The position numbers and the translations under genes are program-made. A stretch of DNA of 64,000 nt, from contig CADBYT010000009.1 in the NCBI GenBank assembly GCA_902798975.1, positions 1 through 64,000 of the forward strand, in the 5' to 3' direction. This document shows positions 1 through 7,346 of the stretch, piece after piece (within the stretch, counting starts at the first letter, position 1; each line of letters opens with the position of its first letter). The notes under the pieces were generated by a model. It did no database searches and was not told the origin of the DNA. It saw only the letters and a list, made by a program, of their open reading frames with translations. The stretch comes from an uncultured Bacteroidia bacterium (GTDB taxonomy: Bacteria > Bacteroidota > Bacteroidia > Bacteroidales > UBA932).

Positions 1-630
1 TCCACTGATGATCATGTCTTCCAGTTTCTTCTCGCTATAATAACCTTTCAGTCCGGTGAAATCCAGAAAATAAGGGCTCTTGAATACCAGGTCCGGAGAA
101 ATAGCCCCTCCTTGTCTGACCGTGGACAGTTCTGTTTTTATAACGTCTTCAGGCTTCCGACTAATCAGAGTGCGCTCATAAAGCATAGCGTCCATTTGAT
201 TTCGAAGTTGCCTGACACTCCACCTTTCATTGGCAGCCATCGTTATGTAAAACTCGCGGGCAAGAGCATCCTCGACGGGCAGGACCTCAAGGAAAGCAGA
301 CCACGGCAATTGTGTCGACAGTGTTGACACAATCTCGAAATCCTCAAATTCCCGGGCAAATTGCATCATTCTACGAATATTCCGGAGATTGAAATCCTTG
401 CCGAATCGTTCCTGTAATTGTGTCGACAACGTTGACACAATCGCTTTGCCATATTCGGCTCTTTGATTCTGGAGGACTTCTTTATTGATGCGTTCCCCAA
501 TACTCCAGTACATCAGCGTGAGTTCCCTATTGACATTGATGGCGACCTTTTGACGGGCGGCTTCAATGATATGACAAATGTCATTTAGCAATCCGTCAGG
601 GGAACCGATAGTAATATCATTTTGACTCAT
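1..630 (-). CDS. DUF1016 / YhcG-type PDDEXK nuclease, N-terminal part (cut by window edge)
   Basis: This is the N-terminal 210 residues of a DUF1016 (YhcG) protein; the gene continues beyond base 1, so the C-terminal PDDEXK nuclease domain is mostly missing. Visible family features are the opening segment with LMYWSIGERI, the LRRM-like RNIRRMMQFA block, the LPWSAF block, and FKSPYFLDFTGLK followed by YSEKKLED leading into the nuclease domain. The ATG at 630 is the first in frame and lies about 39 bases below a TATCTTTG box. Members often sit in restriction-modification or defence islands. The peptide IVSTLSTQL occurs twice (bases 417-442 and 308-332), each within a near-palindromic DNA stretch. 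The family call is firm; the role in this cell is inferred. Confidence 0.85.
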   Translation of the reverse strand, partial: MSQNDITIGSPDGLLNDICHIIEAARQKVAINVNRELTLMYWSIGERINKEVLQNQRAEYGKAIVSTLSTQLQERFGKDFNLRNIRRMMQFAREFEDFEIVSTLSTQLPWSAFLEVLPVEDALAREFYITMAANERWSVRQLRNQMDAMLYERTLISRKPEDVIKTELSTVRQGGAISPDLVFKSPYFLDFTGLKGYYSEKKLEDMIISG

Positions 631-668
631 AACCAAGTGTCTATTATTGTGAATCCAAGGATTCTGTG

Positions 669-676
669 CAAAGATA
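669..676 (-). promoter_or_regulatory. -7 box of the DUF1016 gene promoter
   Basis: On the minus strand this reads TATCTTTG, matching the Bacteroidota TAnnTTTG element. It ends about 39 bases before the ATG at 630. No clear TTTG (-33) is seen at the right distance, so the call rests on the -7 box alone. Confidence 0.5.
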
Positions 677-753
677 ATCATTCTATTTGTATCCTTTGGC
701 ATTATTGGCAAACAGTATTTCACGGTGCTCGGATCCGGACTCCCAATGGGCCG

Positions 754-1245
754 TTATCTCGACATTCCTCCACCATAGCCGTTCTCAACTTTTCGGATTT
801 GACCGTCATACCTTCCATCTGCAATGTCCTTGACTTCCTTGTCGGCACGGTAAAGTTCCCGGTCATTGAACTTCGCCAGTTTGTGAGCCAGCCATACAAG
901 CCAAGCGCCGATTTCCCGAAGTGTGGTCTTGAATACTTCGGCAAATGACGTCATCACTTTCTTGATGGCGTAAGCTTCCTCTGGCCAGAAGATATCACCG
1001 TGTTTGCCACCACCTCGACACTGAAATCCCGAATAGGCATAATCCTGGATGGCATTTACGCAATAGCCGATGGTCTGATCCGCTTCAAGCAAGTTAGCCG
1101 AGAAACCTGTCAGGACCGACTCCTTCCAGCCCTGACTGTAATCCATCGCATACTTCTCATTCAAAGAAGTTGCGACCATATCCTTCAACACTTCAAGTCT
1201 GTCGCTCCTGTCCTCGATGTCTCCTGAGACAAACAAATTCGGCAA
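754..1245 (-). CDS. Unrecognised protein, about 140-163 aa
   Basis: This open frame on the minus strand has protein-like composition (aromatic and charged residues evenly spread, a helical WLVWLAHKLAKF segment) but matches no family I recognise. The longest version starts with TTG at 1245; the first ATG in frame is at 1179 and may be the true start. Only a weak upstream promoter is seen, and the region just above the start holds two copies of GAGACAAACAAATT. It lies between an orphan barstar gene and a DUF1016 nuclease gene, so it is probably accessory cargo. It could be a decayed N-terminally truncated gene. Confidence 0.4.
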   Translation of the reverse strand: MPNLFVSGDIEDRSDRLEVLKDMVATSLNEKYAMDYSQGWKESVLTGFSANLLEADQTIGYCVNAIQDYAYSGFQCRGGGKHGDIFWPEEAYAIKKVMTSFAEVFKTTLREIGAWLVWLAHKLAKFNDRELYRADKEVKDIADGRYDGQIRKVENGYGGGMSR

Positions 1246-1282
1246 ACAAATGGCCTAAAAAAACAGCGAGACAAACAAATTA
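1226..1282. repeat. Pair of 14-base direct repeats
   Basis: GAGACAAACAAATT occurs at 1226-1239 and again at 1269-1282, 43 bases apart. The second copy lies inside a hairpin whose arms are CAGCGAGA (1264-1271) and TCTCGCTG (1293-1300). They sit immediately above the unrecognised ORF and could be protein-binding sites or a small tandem duplication. Confidence 0.5.
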
Positions 1283-1300
1283 TTTTTGCTTATCTCGCTG
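1257..1300 (-). terminator. Possible hairpin terminator below the barstar gene
   Basis: On the minus strand the arms CAGCGAGA and TCTCGCTG enclose about 20 bases and are followed by CTG and seven T residues. The loop is large for an intrinsic terminator, so this is tentative. A second 9-bp hairpin (TATTAAGAG/CTCTTAATA, 1311-1337) lies just before it. Confidence 0.4.
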
Positions 1301-1331
1301 TAAATCAGTATATTAAGAGTAAAACTCTCTC

Positions 1332-1355
1332 TTAATACTCTTCCTCGTTAAACAT
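1332..1355 (-). pseudogene. Remnant of a DUF2795 gene 3' end
   Basis: On the minus strand this short stretch reads (M)FNEEEY followed by a stop. FNEEEY-stop is exactly the C-terminus of the intact DUF2795 protein encoded at 2104-2325. Fourteen bases (TCTTCCTCGTTAAA on the plus strand) are identical between 1339-1352 and 2111-2124. The remnant is too short to be a gene and is best read as a duplicated 3' end flanking the segment that carries the barstar gene. Confidence 0.5.
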
Positions 1356-1493
1356 TTGGTGTAACTTCTGTAAGCCGATTATTATCAGCTAGTTACACTT
1401 GTGTTCAAAAACTCGGATTGTCACAGGGGAAGTCTGAGGCAAGTTGAGGTATCACAAACTGACAAATTAAGCTCAACTGTACTATCCCCGTTA

Positions 1494-1868
1494 TTATTTG
1501 AATTGTTGTTTCTCAATACGAGCCTTCTCAATAGAAAGGATGTTTGACTCGACTGGGCACAAGGTAACAAATGGTTTGTTAAACCAAGCAAGTCCTCGTG
1601 CATTCACCCATTCAATAATATCAACCAAGTCATTTGAATTGAACTTGGCTTTAGACAAATCATTGCAGTATATCAAAAGCACCTCATCTTCTTCCAGGGA
1701 TACTTTTGTCATCTCTGCCTCGGGTTCACGGAGGTAAGATAAACAATCTATCAAAGCATCCCAATTCATTCCATATAAATCTGGGAATCCCAGCTTTTCC
1801 TTGAATACCAAATGAAGGTCTTTTTCTTTGAGACCTTTACAATCAATCTGAATAGTTTTACAATTCAT
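1494..1868 (-). CDS. Barstar-family ribonuclease inhibitor
   Basis: This 124-residue acidic protein has the barstar signature near residues 15-45: DLHLVFKEKLGFPDLYGMNW followed by DALIDCLSYL. Barstar proteins bind and block the active site of barnase-type RNases. In Bacteroidota they often serve as immunity proteins against RNase toxins delivered by neighbours. No RNase gene lies next to it, so it is an orphan here. It starts at ATG 1868, 27 bases below a TATCTTTG box (1895-1902). The family is well supported; the immunity role is inferred. Confidence 0.85.
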   Translation of the reverse strand: MNCKTIQIDCKGLKEKDLHLVFKEKLGFPDLYGMNWDALIDCLSYLREPEAEMTKVSLEEDEVLLIYCNDLSKAKFNSNDLVDIIEWVNARGLAWFNKPFVTLCPVESNILSIEKARIEKQQFK

Positions 1869-1894
1869 TATTGAGTCAATGAATAACAGTCATA

Positions 1895-1902
1895 CAAAGA
1901 TA
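1895..1902 (-). promoter_or_regulatory. -7 box of the barstar gene
   Basis: TATCTTTG on the minus strand fits TAnnTTTG and sits 27 bases above the start codon. No convincing -33 TTTG is present. Confidence 0.5.
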
Positions 1903-2033
1903 ACCATATATTTACTATTCCTCCTCTTTTCAAGTTACTATTACCTTTTTAGGATGAAAATGAAAAATTTGGGATAGCCCCTGGGGTAGTGAGGGGGTGA
2001 AAATGGCCATTTTGGGCTATGTTTTGGGGAAGT

Positions 2034-2062
2034 AAAAAAGCCGGGTACTATCCCTGGCTTTT
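2034..2062 (-). terminator. Intrinsic terminator of the DUF2795 gene
   Basis: AAAAGCC-GGG pairs with CCC-T-GGCTTTT around a short loop, with one bulged T. On the minus strand the hairpin is followed by a run of T. It lies about 40 bases below the DUF2795 stop codon. Confidence 0.7.
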
Positions 2063-2103
2063 CTCAATCTATTGATAATCAAATGATTACAAATAGCAAT
2101 TTC

Positions 2104-2325
2104 CTAGTATTCTTCCTCGTTAAAGAAGAAGTCGTCTTTGGTCGGGTAGTCCGGCCAGATGTCTTCGATGGTCTCGTAGATCTCGCCTTCCTCTTCGAGC
2201 TCTTCCAAGTTCTCAATCACCTCTTCCGGGGCACCGGAGCGATTGGCATAGTCAATCAGTTCTTCTTTGGTCGCCGGCCACGGAGCATCGTCCAAAGCGC
2301 TGGCAAGTTCGAGTGTCCAATACAT
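2104..2325 (-). CDS. DUF2795 small acidic protein
   Basis: This 73-residue, strongly acidic protein has the form seen widely in Bacteroidota: MYWTLELASALDDAPWPATK at the start, an EEVIENLEELEEEGE middle, and IEDIWPDYPTKDDFFFNEEE near the end. It belongs to the DUF2795 family, whose biochemical role is unknown. A TATTTTTG box (2349-2356) lies 24 bases above the ATG and a terminator follows the gene, so it is a single-gene transcript. Its last codons are duplicated at 1332-1355. Confidence 0.88.
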   Translation of the reverse strand: MYWTLELASALDDAPWPATKEELIDYANRSGAPEEVIENLEELEEEGEIYETIEDIWPDYPTKDDFFFNEEEY

Positions 2326-2348
2326 AGTCGTACCTTGTTAATTTGGCG

Positions 2349-2356
2349 CAAAAATA
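2349..2356 (-). promoter_or_regulatory. -7 box of the DUF2795 gene
   Basis: TATTTTTG on the minus strand matches TAnnTTTG and is followed by a 24-base leader. No clear TTTG lies 19-20 bases upstream. Confidence 0.5.
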
Positions 2357-2447
2357 GAAATTATTTCTATATCTCATCCGCTTTCCCGGAAAAAGTTATC
2401 AACAAGGTATCAAGGCGGTTTTTACAGCCATAGCAACTTGTTGATTA

Positions 2448-3383
2448 TCAGGTATTTTTCCAGCTCAATCGGAAGGCGTCCCCGAGGATCTCGCGCACCT
2501 GCGAGAGCAGCTCGAGGTCGGGGGAGCCGGCCGCCCAGGCCAGGTTGGCCCGGACGTTCTCCGCTCGCGTGGTGGAGAAGAGGGTGGAACTGATGCGCGG
2601 CTCGCTGACGGAGAATTCCACTGCCAGGCGCTCGATGGGGTAGCCGGCGGCGTCGCAATGCGCGGCGACGCGGCGGCAGGCCTCCTGCAGGGGAGCGGGT
2701 GCCGGGTGCCAGGCAGGTGCGCCACGCTGCGAGAGCAGGCCCATCGACAGGGGACTGGCGTTGATCACACCGATGCCGCGCGACTCGAAGAAGTCCAGGA
2801 AATCGAGCAGCTTGTCGTCGCAGAGGCAGTAATGGCAGAAATTCAGCACGGACTCGACCGTCCCGGCCGGGACGTGCTCCACGACGTACTGCAGGTTCTC
2901 CAGCTGGAGGTCCGTGATGCCGACGTGCCCCACGACGCCCTGCTCGCGGAGCTCCACGAGGGCGGGCAGCGTCTCGTTGCAGACGCGGTCGAGATCGGCG
3001 AACTCGATGTCATGGACATTGATCAAGTCGATGTGGTCCACGCCGAGCCGCTCCATGCTCTCGAACACGCTCTCGCGGGCACGCTTCGCGGAATAGTCCC
3101 AGCTGTTGCCGATCTCGTCGCTGCCGTAGCGGCCGACCTTGGTCGAGAGGATGAACTTATCCCGGGGGATCTGGCGCAGCGCCTTGCCGAGGACCTTTTC
3201 GGCCCGGAGATAGCCGTAGTAGGGGGAGACGTCGATGAAATTGATGCCGCCTTCGATGGCGGCAAACACGGCCTGGATGCCGTCTTCCTCCCGCAGGGAG
3301 TGGAAGACGCCTCCGAGGCTGGACGCGCCGAATCCGAGTGCGGACAGGCGCAGGCCGGTGCGGCCTAATTCTCTGTATTCCAT
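2448..3383 (-). CDS. Aldo/keto reductase (sugar dehydrogenase type)
   Basis: This 311-residue protein is a full-length aldo/keto reductase of the L-galactose/L-fucose dehydrogenase-like branch. The N-terminus MEYRELGRTGLRLSALGFG is typical, and the D-Y-K-H catalytic set is visible in FIDVSPYYGYLRAE, LSTKVGRYG and INVHDIE. It would oxidise an aldose at C1 with NAD(P), giving a lactone. It is the last gene of a three-gene operon and overlaps the alcohol dehydrogenase stop by 19 bases. The lactonase-like amidohydrolase two genes upstream fits a sugar-lactone-acid route. The exact sugar (fucose, galactose or rhamnose type) cannot be read from the sequence. Confidence 0.85.
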   Translation of the reverse strand: MEYRELGRTGLRLSALGFGASSLGGVFHSLREEDGIQAVFAAIEGGINFIDVSPYYGYLRAEKVLGKALRQIPRDKFILSTKVGRYGSDEIGNSWDYSAKRARESVFESMERLGVDHIDLINVHDIEFADLDRVCNETLPALVELREQGVVGHVGITDLQLENLQYVVEHVPAGTVESVLNFCHYCLCDDKLLDFLDFFESRGIGVINASPLSMGLLSQRGAPAWHPAPAPLQEACRRVAAHCDAAGYPIERLAVEFSVSEPRISSTLFSTTRAENVRANLAWAAGSPDLELLSQVREILGDAFRLSWKNT

Positions 3384-4369
3384 TGTGTCAGGATTCTGAA
3401 AACCTTGCCCGGATCGGCATCCCAGCGTTCGAGCGCGGCCTGTGCCTCGGCGGGTTTGACGATGCCGGAGACGAAGCTGCCGAGCGGGAGCCCGCCCTGG
3501 CGAACGATGCGGATGACGGCCTCGAAGTCGGAGGGCGTGGCATTGCGCGAACCGCGGACGTCGAGTTCTTTTTTCACGATGAGCGCGGTGGGCAGCTCCA
3601 CGTCGCCCTTGGCGTAGCCGATGCAGACCACACGCCCGCAGAAGTCCGCCTGCTCGATGGCGAGGCGGTAGGTGGGGGCGGCGCCGACGGCTTCGATGAC
3701 GACGTTCGGGGCGGGGAGGTCCTGCCAGGGCATGGCGGTGTTGTAGGTATAGGCGGCGCCCAGGTCACGGGCGAGCCGCAGTTTCTCGGGGTCGAGGTCG
3801 GCGGCGATCACCGTGGCGCCGCGCTTCACGGCCCGGATCACGGCGCCCAGACCGACCATGCCGCAGCCGATCACCATCACGGTGTCGCTGTCGGTTACCT
3901 GGCCGCGCGAGACGGCATGGAAGCCCACGCTCATGGGCTCGATGAGGGCGGCGTCCCGCAGGGAAACGCCTTCGGCAGGGATGATTTTCTGCCAGGGCAG
4001 GGCGATGTATTCGCGCATGGCGCCGTCACGCTGCACGCCCAGCGTCTCGTTGTGCTCACAGGCGTTGTAGCGGCCGGCACGGCAGGCGGCGCAGTGCCCG
4101 CAGTTCGTATAGGGATTGACGGTCACGACCTGGCCGGGCTGGAAGCAGTCCGGCACGTCCGGGCCTGTGGCGGCGACCAGGGCGCCGATCTCGTGGCCGG
4201 GAATGACTTCCGGCTTCGCCATGGCGTTGCGTCCGCGCCAGGTGTTGAGGTCGCTGCCGCAGAAGCCGACGTAGCACAGCTGCAGCAGGATTTCGCCGGG
4301 ACCGGCGGTGGGGGCGGGCAGCTCCGTGAGACGGATCTGGCGGGCTTGGGGAATCTGAAGCGCTTTCAT
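3365..4369 (-). CDS. Zinc-dependent alcohol/polyol dehydrogenase
   Basis: This 334-residue medium-chain dehydrogenase carries catalytic zinc ligands in GFCGSDLNTW and PGHEIGALV, four structural-zinc cysteines in NCGHCAACRAGRYNACEH, and a GCGMVGLGAV Rossmann motif. It probably oxidises a sugar or sugar-acid hydroxyl with NAD(P). I chose the ATG at 4369 (MKALQIPQARQIRLTELPAP), the family's usual N-terminus; the open frame extends far upstream, but only over the amidohydrolase gene. The start overlaps the amidohydrolase stop by four bases (ATGA), suggesting translational coupling. Confidence 0.88.
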   Translation of the reverse strand: MKALQIPQARQIRLTELPAPTAGPGEILLQLCYVGFCGSDLNTWRGRNAMAKPEVIPGHEIGALVAATGPDVPDCFQPGQVVTVNPYTNCGHCAACRAGRYNACEHNETLGVQRDGAMREYIALPWQKIIPAEGVSLRDAALIEPMSVGFHAVSRGQVTDSDTVMVIGCGMVGLGAVIRAVKRGATVIAADLDPEKLRLARDLGAAYTYNTAMPWQDLPAPNVVIEAVGAAPTYRLAIEQADFCGRVVCIGYAKGDVELPTALIVKKELDVRGSRNATPSDFEAVIRIVRQGGLPLGSFVSGIVKPAEAQAALERWDADPGKVFRILTQWNTEN

Positions 4370-5250
4370 TCTGACATGTTCTTGATATAGGGGAGCTCCG
4401 GCAGGGCGCCGAAACCGTAGAATTCTTTGGCGTTGCCGCCCAGGAAGGCGGATTTCTCCTCGGGGGAGAGGAGCTTGCTCCTGAGGACGAAGTCGTAGGA
4501 CATCCGGTAGGTGATGGCGGTGATGGTGCGCGGGTAGTCGCTGCCCCACATCAGCCTGTCGATGCCGACCTCGTCGGCGGCCTGCCGGATGGCGCGCACG
4601 GCGCCGGGGAAGGGGTAGAATTCGTCGTTGTAGAGCCAGGTGATGCCGCCGCTCTCGATGCGGACGTTCTCCGCGCGGGCCAGCCGGACCTGGTCGATCC
4701 AGTGCCGGGAGCGGGCGAGGCCGAAGTGGCCGATGGCAACCTTCAGGCGCGGGCATTCCTGCAGGACGGTGGCGAACTGGGCAATCTGGCGCGCGTCGTC
4801 CGCCAGGCACATAGAGAGCAGGATGCCGCGGCGCTCGAGCTCGCGGAACAGTCCCATCATTTCGGGAGAATCCAGCTCCCGCTGCATCCGGTGGCCGGGA
4901 ATGGCCGCTGCGCGGAAATCCTGGGGCACGGTCAGCGCGCCGCGGTCGATGTCCAGCAGGGCGCAGCAGAGGAAGCGGTCGGGGTATTGCTTCTGCACCT
5001 TCAGCAGGTAGGCGTCCTGGTTGCCGTCGATGATCTCCTGGACCACGACGGCCGCACCCACCTGGGCGTAGTTCATGTTGGAGAGGAATACCTCCGCGCT
5101 GTTGCGTCCGTCGATCATGAAGGGCGGCAGCATCTGGCGCTCTTCGCCGAAAAACAGGGCGCGGCCGTCCGGGAGCGCCCGGATTGCCTGCCCGTCCACC
5201 ACGGTGTCCTGGCGGAGCCAGAGGTGGGAGTGTGCGTCGATGATGGTCAT
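4366..5250 (-). CDS. Amidohydrolase family 2 protein, probable sugar lactonase
   Basis: This 294-residue protein has the PF04909 fold signature: IDAHSHLW near the N-terminus (HxH metal ligands), GHFGLARS in the middle and WGSDYPR late (Asp ligand). Related enzymes hydrolyse sugar lactones such as L-fucono- or L-rhamnonolactone. With the aldo/keto reductase and alcohol dehydrogenase it suggests oxidative use of a deoxy-hexose or galactose-type sugar. The ATG at 5250 is preferred over 5280 because it gives MTIIDAHSH and because a promoter (5255-5286) ends just above it, which would make the mRNA nearly leaderless. Confidence 0.85.
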   Translation of the reverse strand: MTIIDAHSHLWLRQDTVVDGQAIRALPDGRALFFGEERQMLPPFMIDGRNSAEVFLSNMNYAQVGAAVVVQEIIDGNQDAYLLKVQKQYPDRFLCCALLDIDRGALTVPQDFRAAAIPGHRMQRELDSPEMMGLFRELERRGILLSMCLADDARQIAQFATVLQECPRLKVAIGHFGLARSRHWIDQVRLARAENVRIESGGITWLYNDEFYPFPGAVRAIRQAADEVGIDRLMWGSDYPRTITAITYRMSYDFVLRSKLLSPEEKSAFLGGNAKEFYGFGALPELPYIKNMSE

Positions 5251-5254
5251 GCCA

Positions 5255-5286
5255 CAAATATACGTAAAACAAGTCAGCAAGCCAAA
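5255..5286 (-). promoter_or_regulatory. Promoter of the sugar-oxidation operon
   Basis: TATATTTG (5255-5262) and TTTG (5283-5286) are separated by 20 bases, matching the Bacteroidota housekeeping promoter. The -7 box ends four bases before the chosen ATG, so the transcript should start at or inside the start codon. Two copies of TTTTCGTCCCGT (5300-5311 and 5343-5354) lie just upstream and could be operator sites. Confidence 0.65.
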
Positions 5287-5420
5287 TCCGGAGACGAATT
5301 TTTCGTCCCGTTTCAGTATGGGATAAAATTTGAAAACGGAAATTTTCGTCCCGTGATTTGATCGTATTTTCCGCTAAACCGGTTGCTCGTCACCTTTTTG
5401 GCAGTTTCGGTGAGAATGCT

Positions 5421-5451
5421 TTTGCGGGGGCGCGGACATACCCTAATTTTG
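5421..5451 (+). promoter_or_regulatory. Promoter of the acyltransferase gene
   Basis: TTTG at 5421-5424 and TAATTTTG at 5444-5451 are 19 bases apart, an excellent match to TTTG-N19-TAnnTTTG. The ATG follows 26 bases later. Confidence 0.75.
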
Positions 5452-5476
5452 CCATCGAAATCAAAAGCCAACAGCC

Positions 5477-6739
5477 ATGATGCAACAGAAACTTTTGAGG
5501 CTCGACAATGCCTCGTTTATATATCCCGCCAGTCTGTCGAAGAAATATGCTTCGCTGTACCGGATGTCCGTGACCCTTTCCGAACCCGTGGACGCCGCCG
5601 TCCTCCAGCAGGCGCTGGAGAATACGGTCGTTCGTATCCCGACCTTCGGCTACACCCTGACGGATGGTGCCCTGTGGTGGTATCTCCGCAAGCAGGACCG
5701 CCCTGTCCGCGTCCTGCCCGCGCAACAGCTGCACCAGTTCACCATCGCCGGCAATGACGGTTTCCTCTTCCGCGTGTCTGCGGACGGATGCCGCATCGTG
5801 CAGGATATCTTCCATGTCCTGACGGACGGCAACGGCGGCATGACCTTCCTGCTCACGCTGACGGCGGAGTATCTCCGCCTGAAATATGGCATCGAGCCGA
5901 CTTACGGCGGCCGTATCCTCGATCCTGCAGACGCCCCCAGCGCTTCGGAGCTGTCCGATTCGTTCGACGGTTTCAGCGGCAAGCACGGTGCGCTGGAGCA
6001 GAACGATCCCGCTTACCACCTCCGCGGCCGCGTGCTTGCTCACAAGGTCCTGCGCAATGTTCGGATCCGCATTCCGATGGCGCAGGCGCGTGCCGAAGCC
6101 AGGCGGCGGGACGTCACCGTGACGGAACTGCTGACGGCCGCCATGGTGGCTGCGCTGCAGGACGTCCGCCGCAAGGACCGTTTCAAGGGCCGCTCCGTCC
6201 TCAAGGTCAACGTGCCGGTGGACCTGCGCCGTATCTTCGGCGGCAACACGCTCCGCAACTTCTCCTCCTATGTGGTGCTGGGCGTGGACGTGCGCAACGG
6301 GGAATATGATTTCAACCAGATTCTCGAGATCGTCAGCGCGCAGAAGCGCCTGTACTCCATGCCGAGCGAGCTGGAGCCGAAGGTGGCTAAGAACGTGGAG
6401 CTGGAGGACAATTTCGCCATCAACTGCATCCCGCGCTTCCTCAAAAAGCCCATCATCGACATCATCTTCAAACTAAAGGGCGACCGCTACTGCTCCCACA
6501 CCTTGTCCAACCTCGGCCGTATTGATCTGCCGGAGGCGATGCGCCCCTACGTGCGCGACATCGACTTTATCCTGGGCCGCCAGCGGGGTAATTCCGGCGC
6601 TTCCGCCTGCGTGGGCTACGGCGACAGCCTGGTGCTCAATATGTCCCGCAGGATCGTGGAACGCGGTTTTGAGGACGCTTTCCTCCGCCAGCTCGAGAGC
6701 CTCGGCATCAACGCGGAGGACGAGCAGATGAGCATTTAA
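5477..6739 (+). CDS. Condensation-domain-like CoA-dependent acyltransferase
   Basis: This 420-residue protein resembles alcohol acetyltransferases and the condensation-domain superfamily. The HxxxDG catalytic motif is seen as HVLTDGNGGM at about residues 114-123, and the C-terminal half has the conserved VNVPVDLRRIFGGNTLRNFS floor segment. Such enzymes transfer acyl groups from CoA or carrier proteins to hydroxyl or amino groups. Two ATG codons in a row (5477 and 5480) are possible starts. It is a single gene with its own promoter, ending just before the rplS promoter. The substrate is unknown. Confidence 0.75.
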   Translation: MMQQKLLRLDNASFIYPASLSKKYASLYRMSVTLSEPVDAAVLQQALENTVVRIPTFGYTLTDGALWWYLRKQDRPVRVLPAQQLHQFTIAGNDGFLFRVSADGCRIVQDIFHVLTDGNGGMTFLLTLTAEYLRLKYGIEPTYGGRILDPADAPSASELSDSFDGFSGKHGALEQNDPAYHLRGRVLAHKVLRNVRIRIPMAQARAEARRRDVTVTELLTAAMVAALQDVRRKDRFKGRSVLKVNVPVDLRRIFGGNTLRNFSSYVVLGVDVRNGEYDFNQILEIVSAQKRLYSMPSELEPKVAKNVELEDNFAINCIPRFLKKPIIDIIFKLKGDRYCSHTLSNLGRIDLPEAMRPYVRDIDFILGRQRGNSGASACVGYGDSLVLNMSRRIVERGFEDAFLRQLESLGINAEDEQMSI

Positions 6740-6755
6740 TTTTTTCTTGAAAAAT

Positions 6756-6786
6756 TTTGCAGGTATACGAAAAGTTCCTATATTTG
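6756..6786 (+). promoter_or_regulatory. Promoter of rplS
   Basis: TTTG (6756-6759) and TATATTTG (6779-6786) are spaced by 19 bases. The leader to the rplS ATG is about 70 bases. Confidence 0.75.
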
Positions 6787-6859
6787 CAGTCCCAAAAAGA
6801 AAGCAGCCTCTCTTCGAACGGTTTGATGACGCTGCCTCTTCAAAAAGCATTGACATACT

Positions 6860-7240
6860 ATGGATTTGATTAACTTAGTAGAGCAGTCGTTCTCCGAGAA
6901 CAAAACTGCCTCCTACCCGCAGTTCAAAGCCGGTGACACCATCACGGTGACCTACCGGATCAAGGAAGGCGACAAGGAGAGACTCCAGAGCTTCCGCGGC
7001 GTGGTGATCCAGATTTGCGGATCCACCCCGTACACGAAGACCTTCACTATCCGCAAGGTTTCCAACGGAATCGGAGTCGAGAGGATTTTCCCTTATGAGT
7101 CTCCGGCCATCGACAAGATTGAACTGAACAAAGTCGGTAAGGTCCGCCGCGCCCGCATCTTCTACCTGCGCAACCTCTCTGGTAAGAAGGCCCGCATCAA
7201 GGAAGCGAAGCGTGTCGTGAAGGAAACTCCGGCAGAGTAG
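6860..7240 (+). CDS. rplS: 50S ribosomal protein L19
   Basis: This 126-residue protein is a full-length L19, with FKAGDTITVTYRIKEGDKER, FRGVVIQICG, FTIRKVSNGIGVERIFP and KVGKVRRARIFYLR in the expected order. It sits at the interface of the large and small ribosomal subunits. It has its own promoter and is followed 29 bases later by tRNA-Arg, with one terminator after the tRNA, so the two may be co-transcribed. Confidence 0.97.
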   Translation: MDLINLVEQSFSENKTASYPQFKAGDTITVTYRIKEGDKERLQSFRGVVIQICGSTPYTKTFTIRKVSNGIGVERIFPYESPAIDKIELNKVGKVRRARIFYLRNLSGKKARIKEAKRVVKETPAE

Positions 7241-7269
7241 AATAGACCGGCCCTGCGCCGGTTGGTAAT

Positions 7270-7346
7270 GGCGCCTTAGCTCAGCTGAATAGAGCATTTG
7301 ACTACGGATCAAAAGGTCGCAGGTTTGAATCCTGCAGGCGTCACCA
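7270..7346 (+). tRNA. tRNA-Arg (anticodon ACG)
   Basis: A complete 77-base cloverleaf with encoded CCA. The acceptor stem GGCGCCT pairs with AGGCGTC (one G-T), the anticodon stem-loop is TTTGA-CTACGGA-TCAAA with ACG at positions 34-36, and the T stem-loop is GCAGG-TTTGAAT-CCTGC. The tRNA 3' part is partly repeated downstream at 7501-7516 (inverted) and 7554-7568 (direct). Confidence 0.95.

Noticed and set aside
3365..5272. A single 635-residue fusion of lactonase region and alcohol dehydrogenase
   Set aside because: The upstream part is an out-of-frame shadow of the amidohydrolase gene; the dehydrogenase starts at 4369 with a normal N-terminus.
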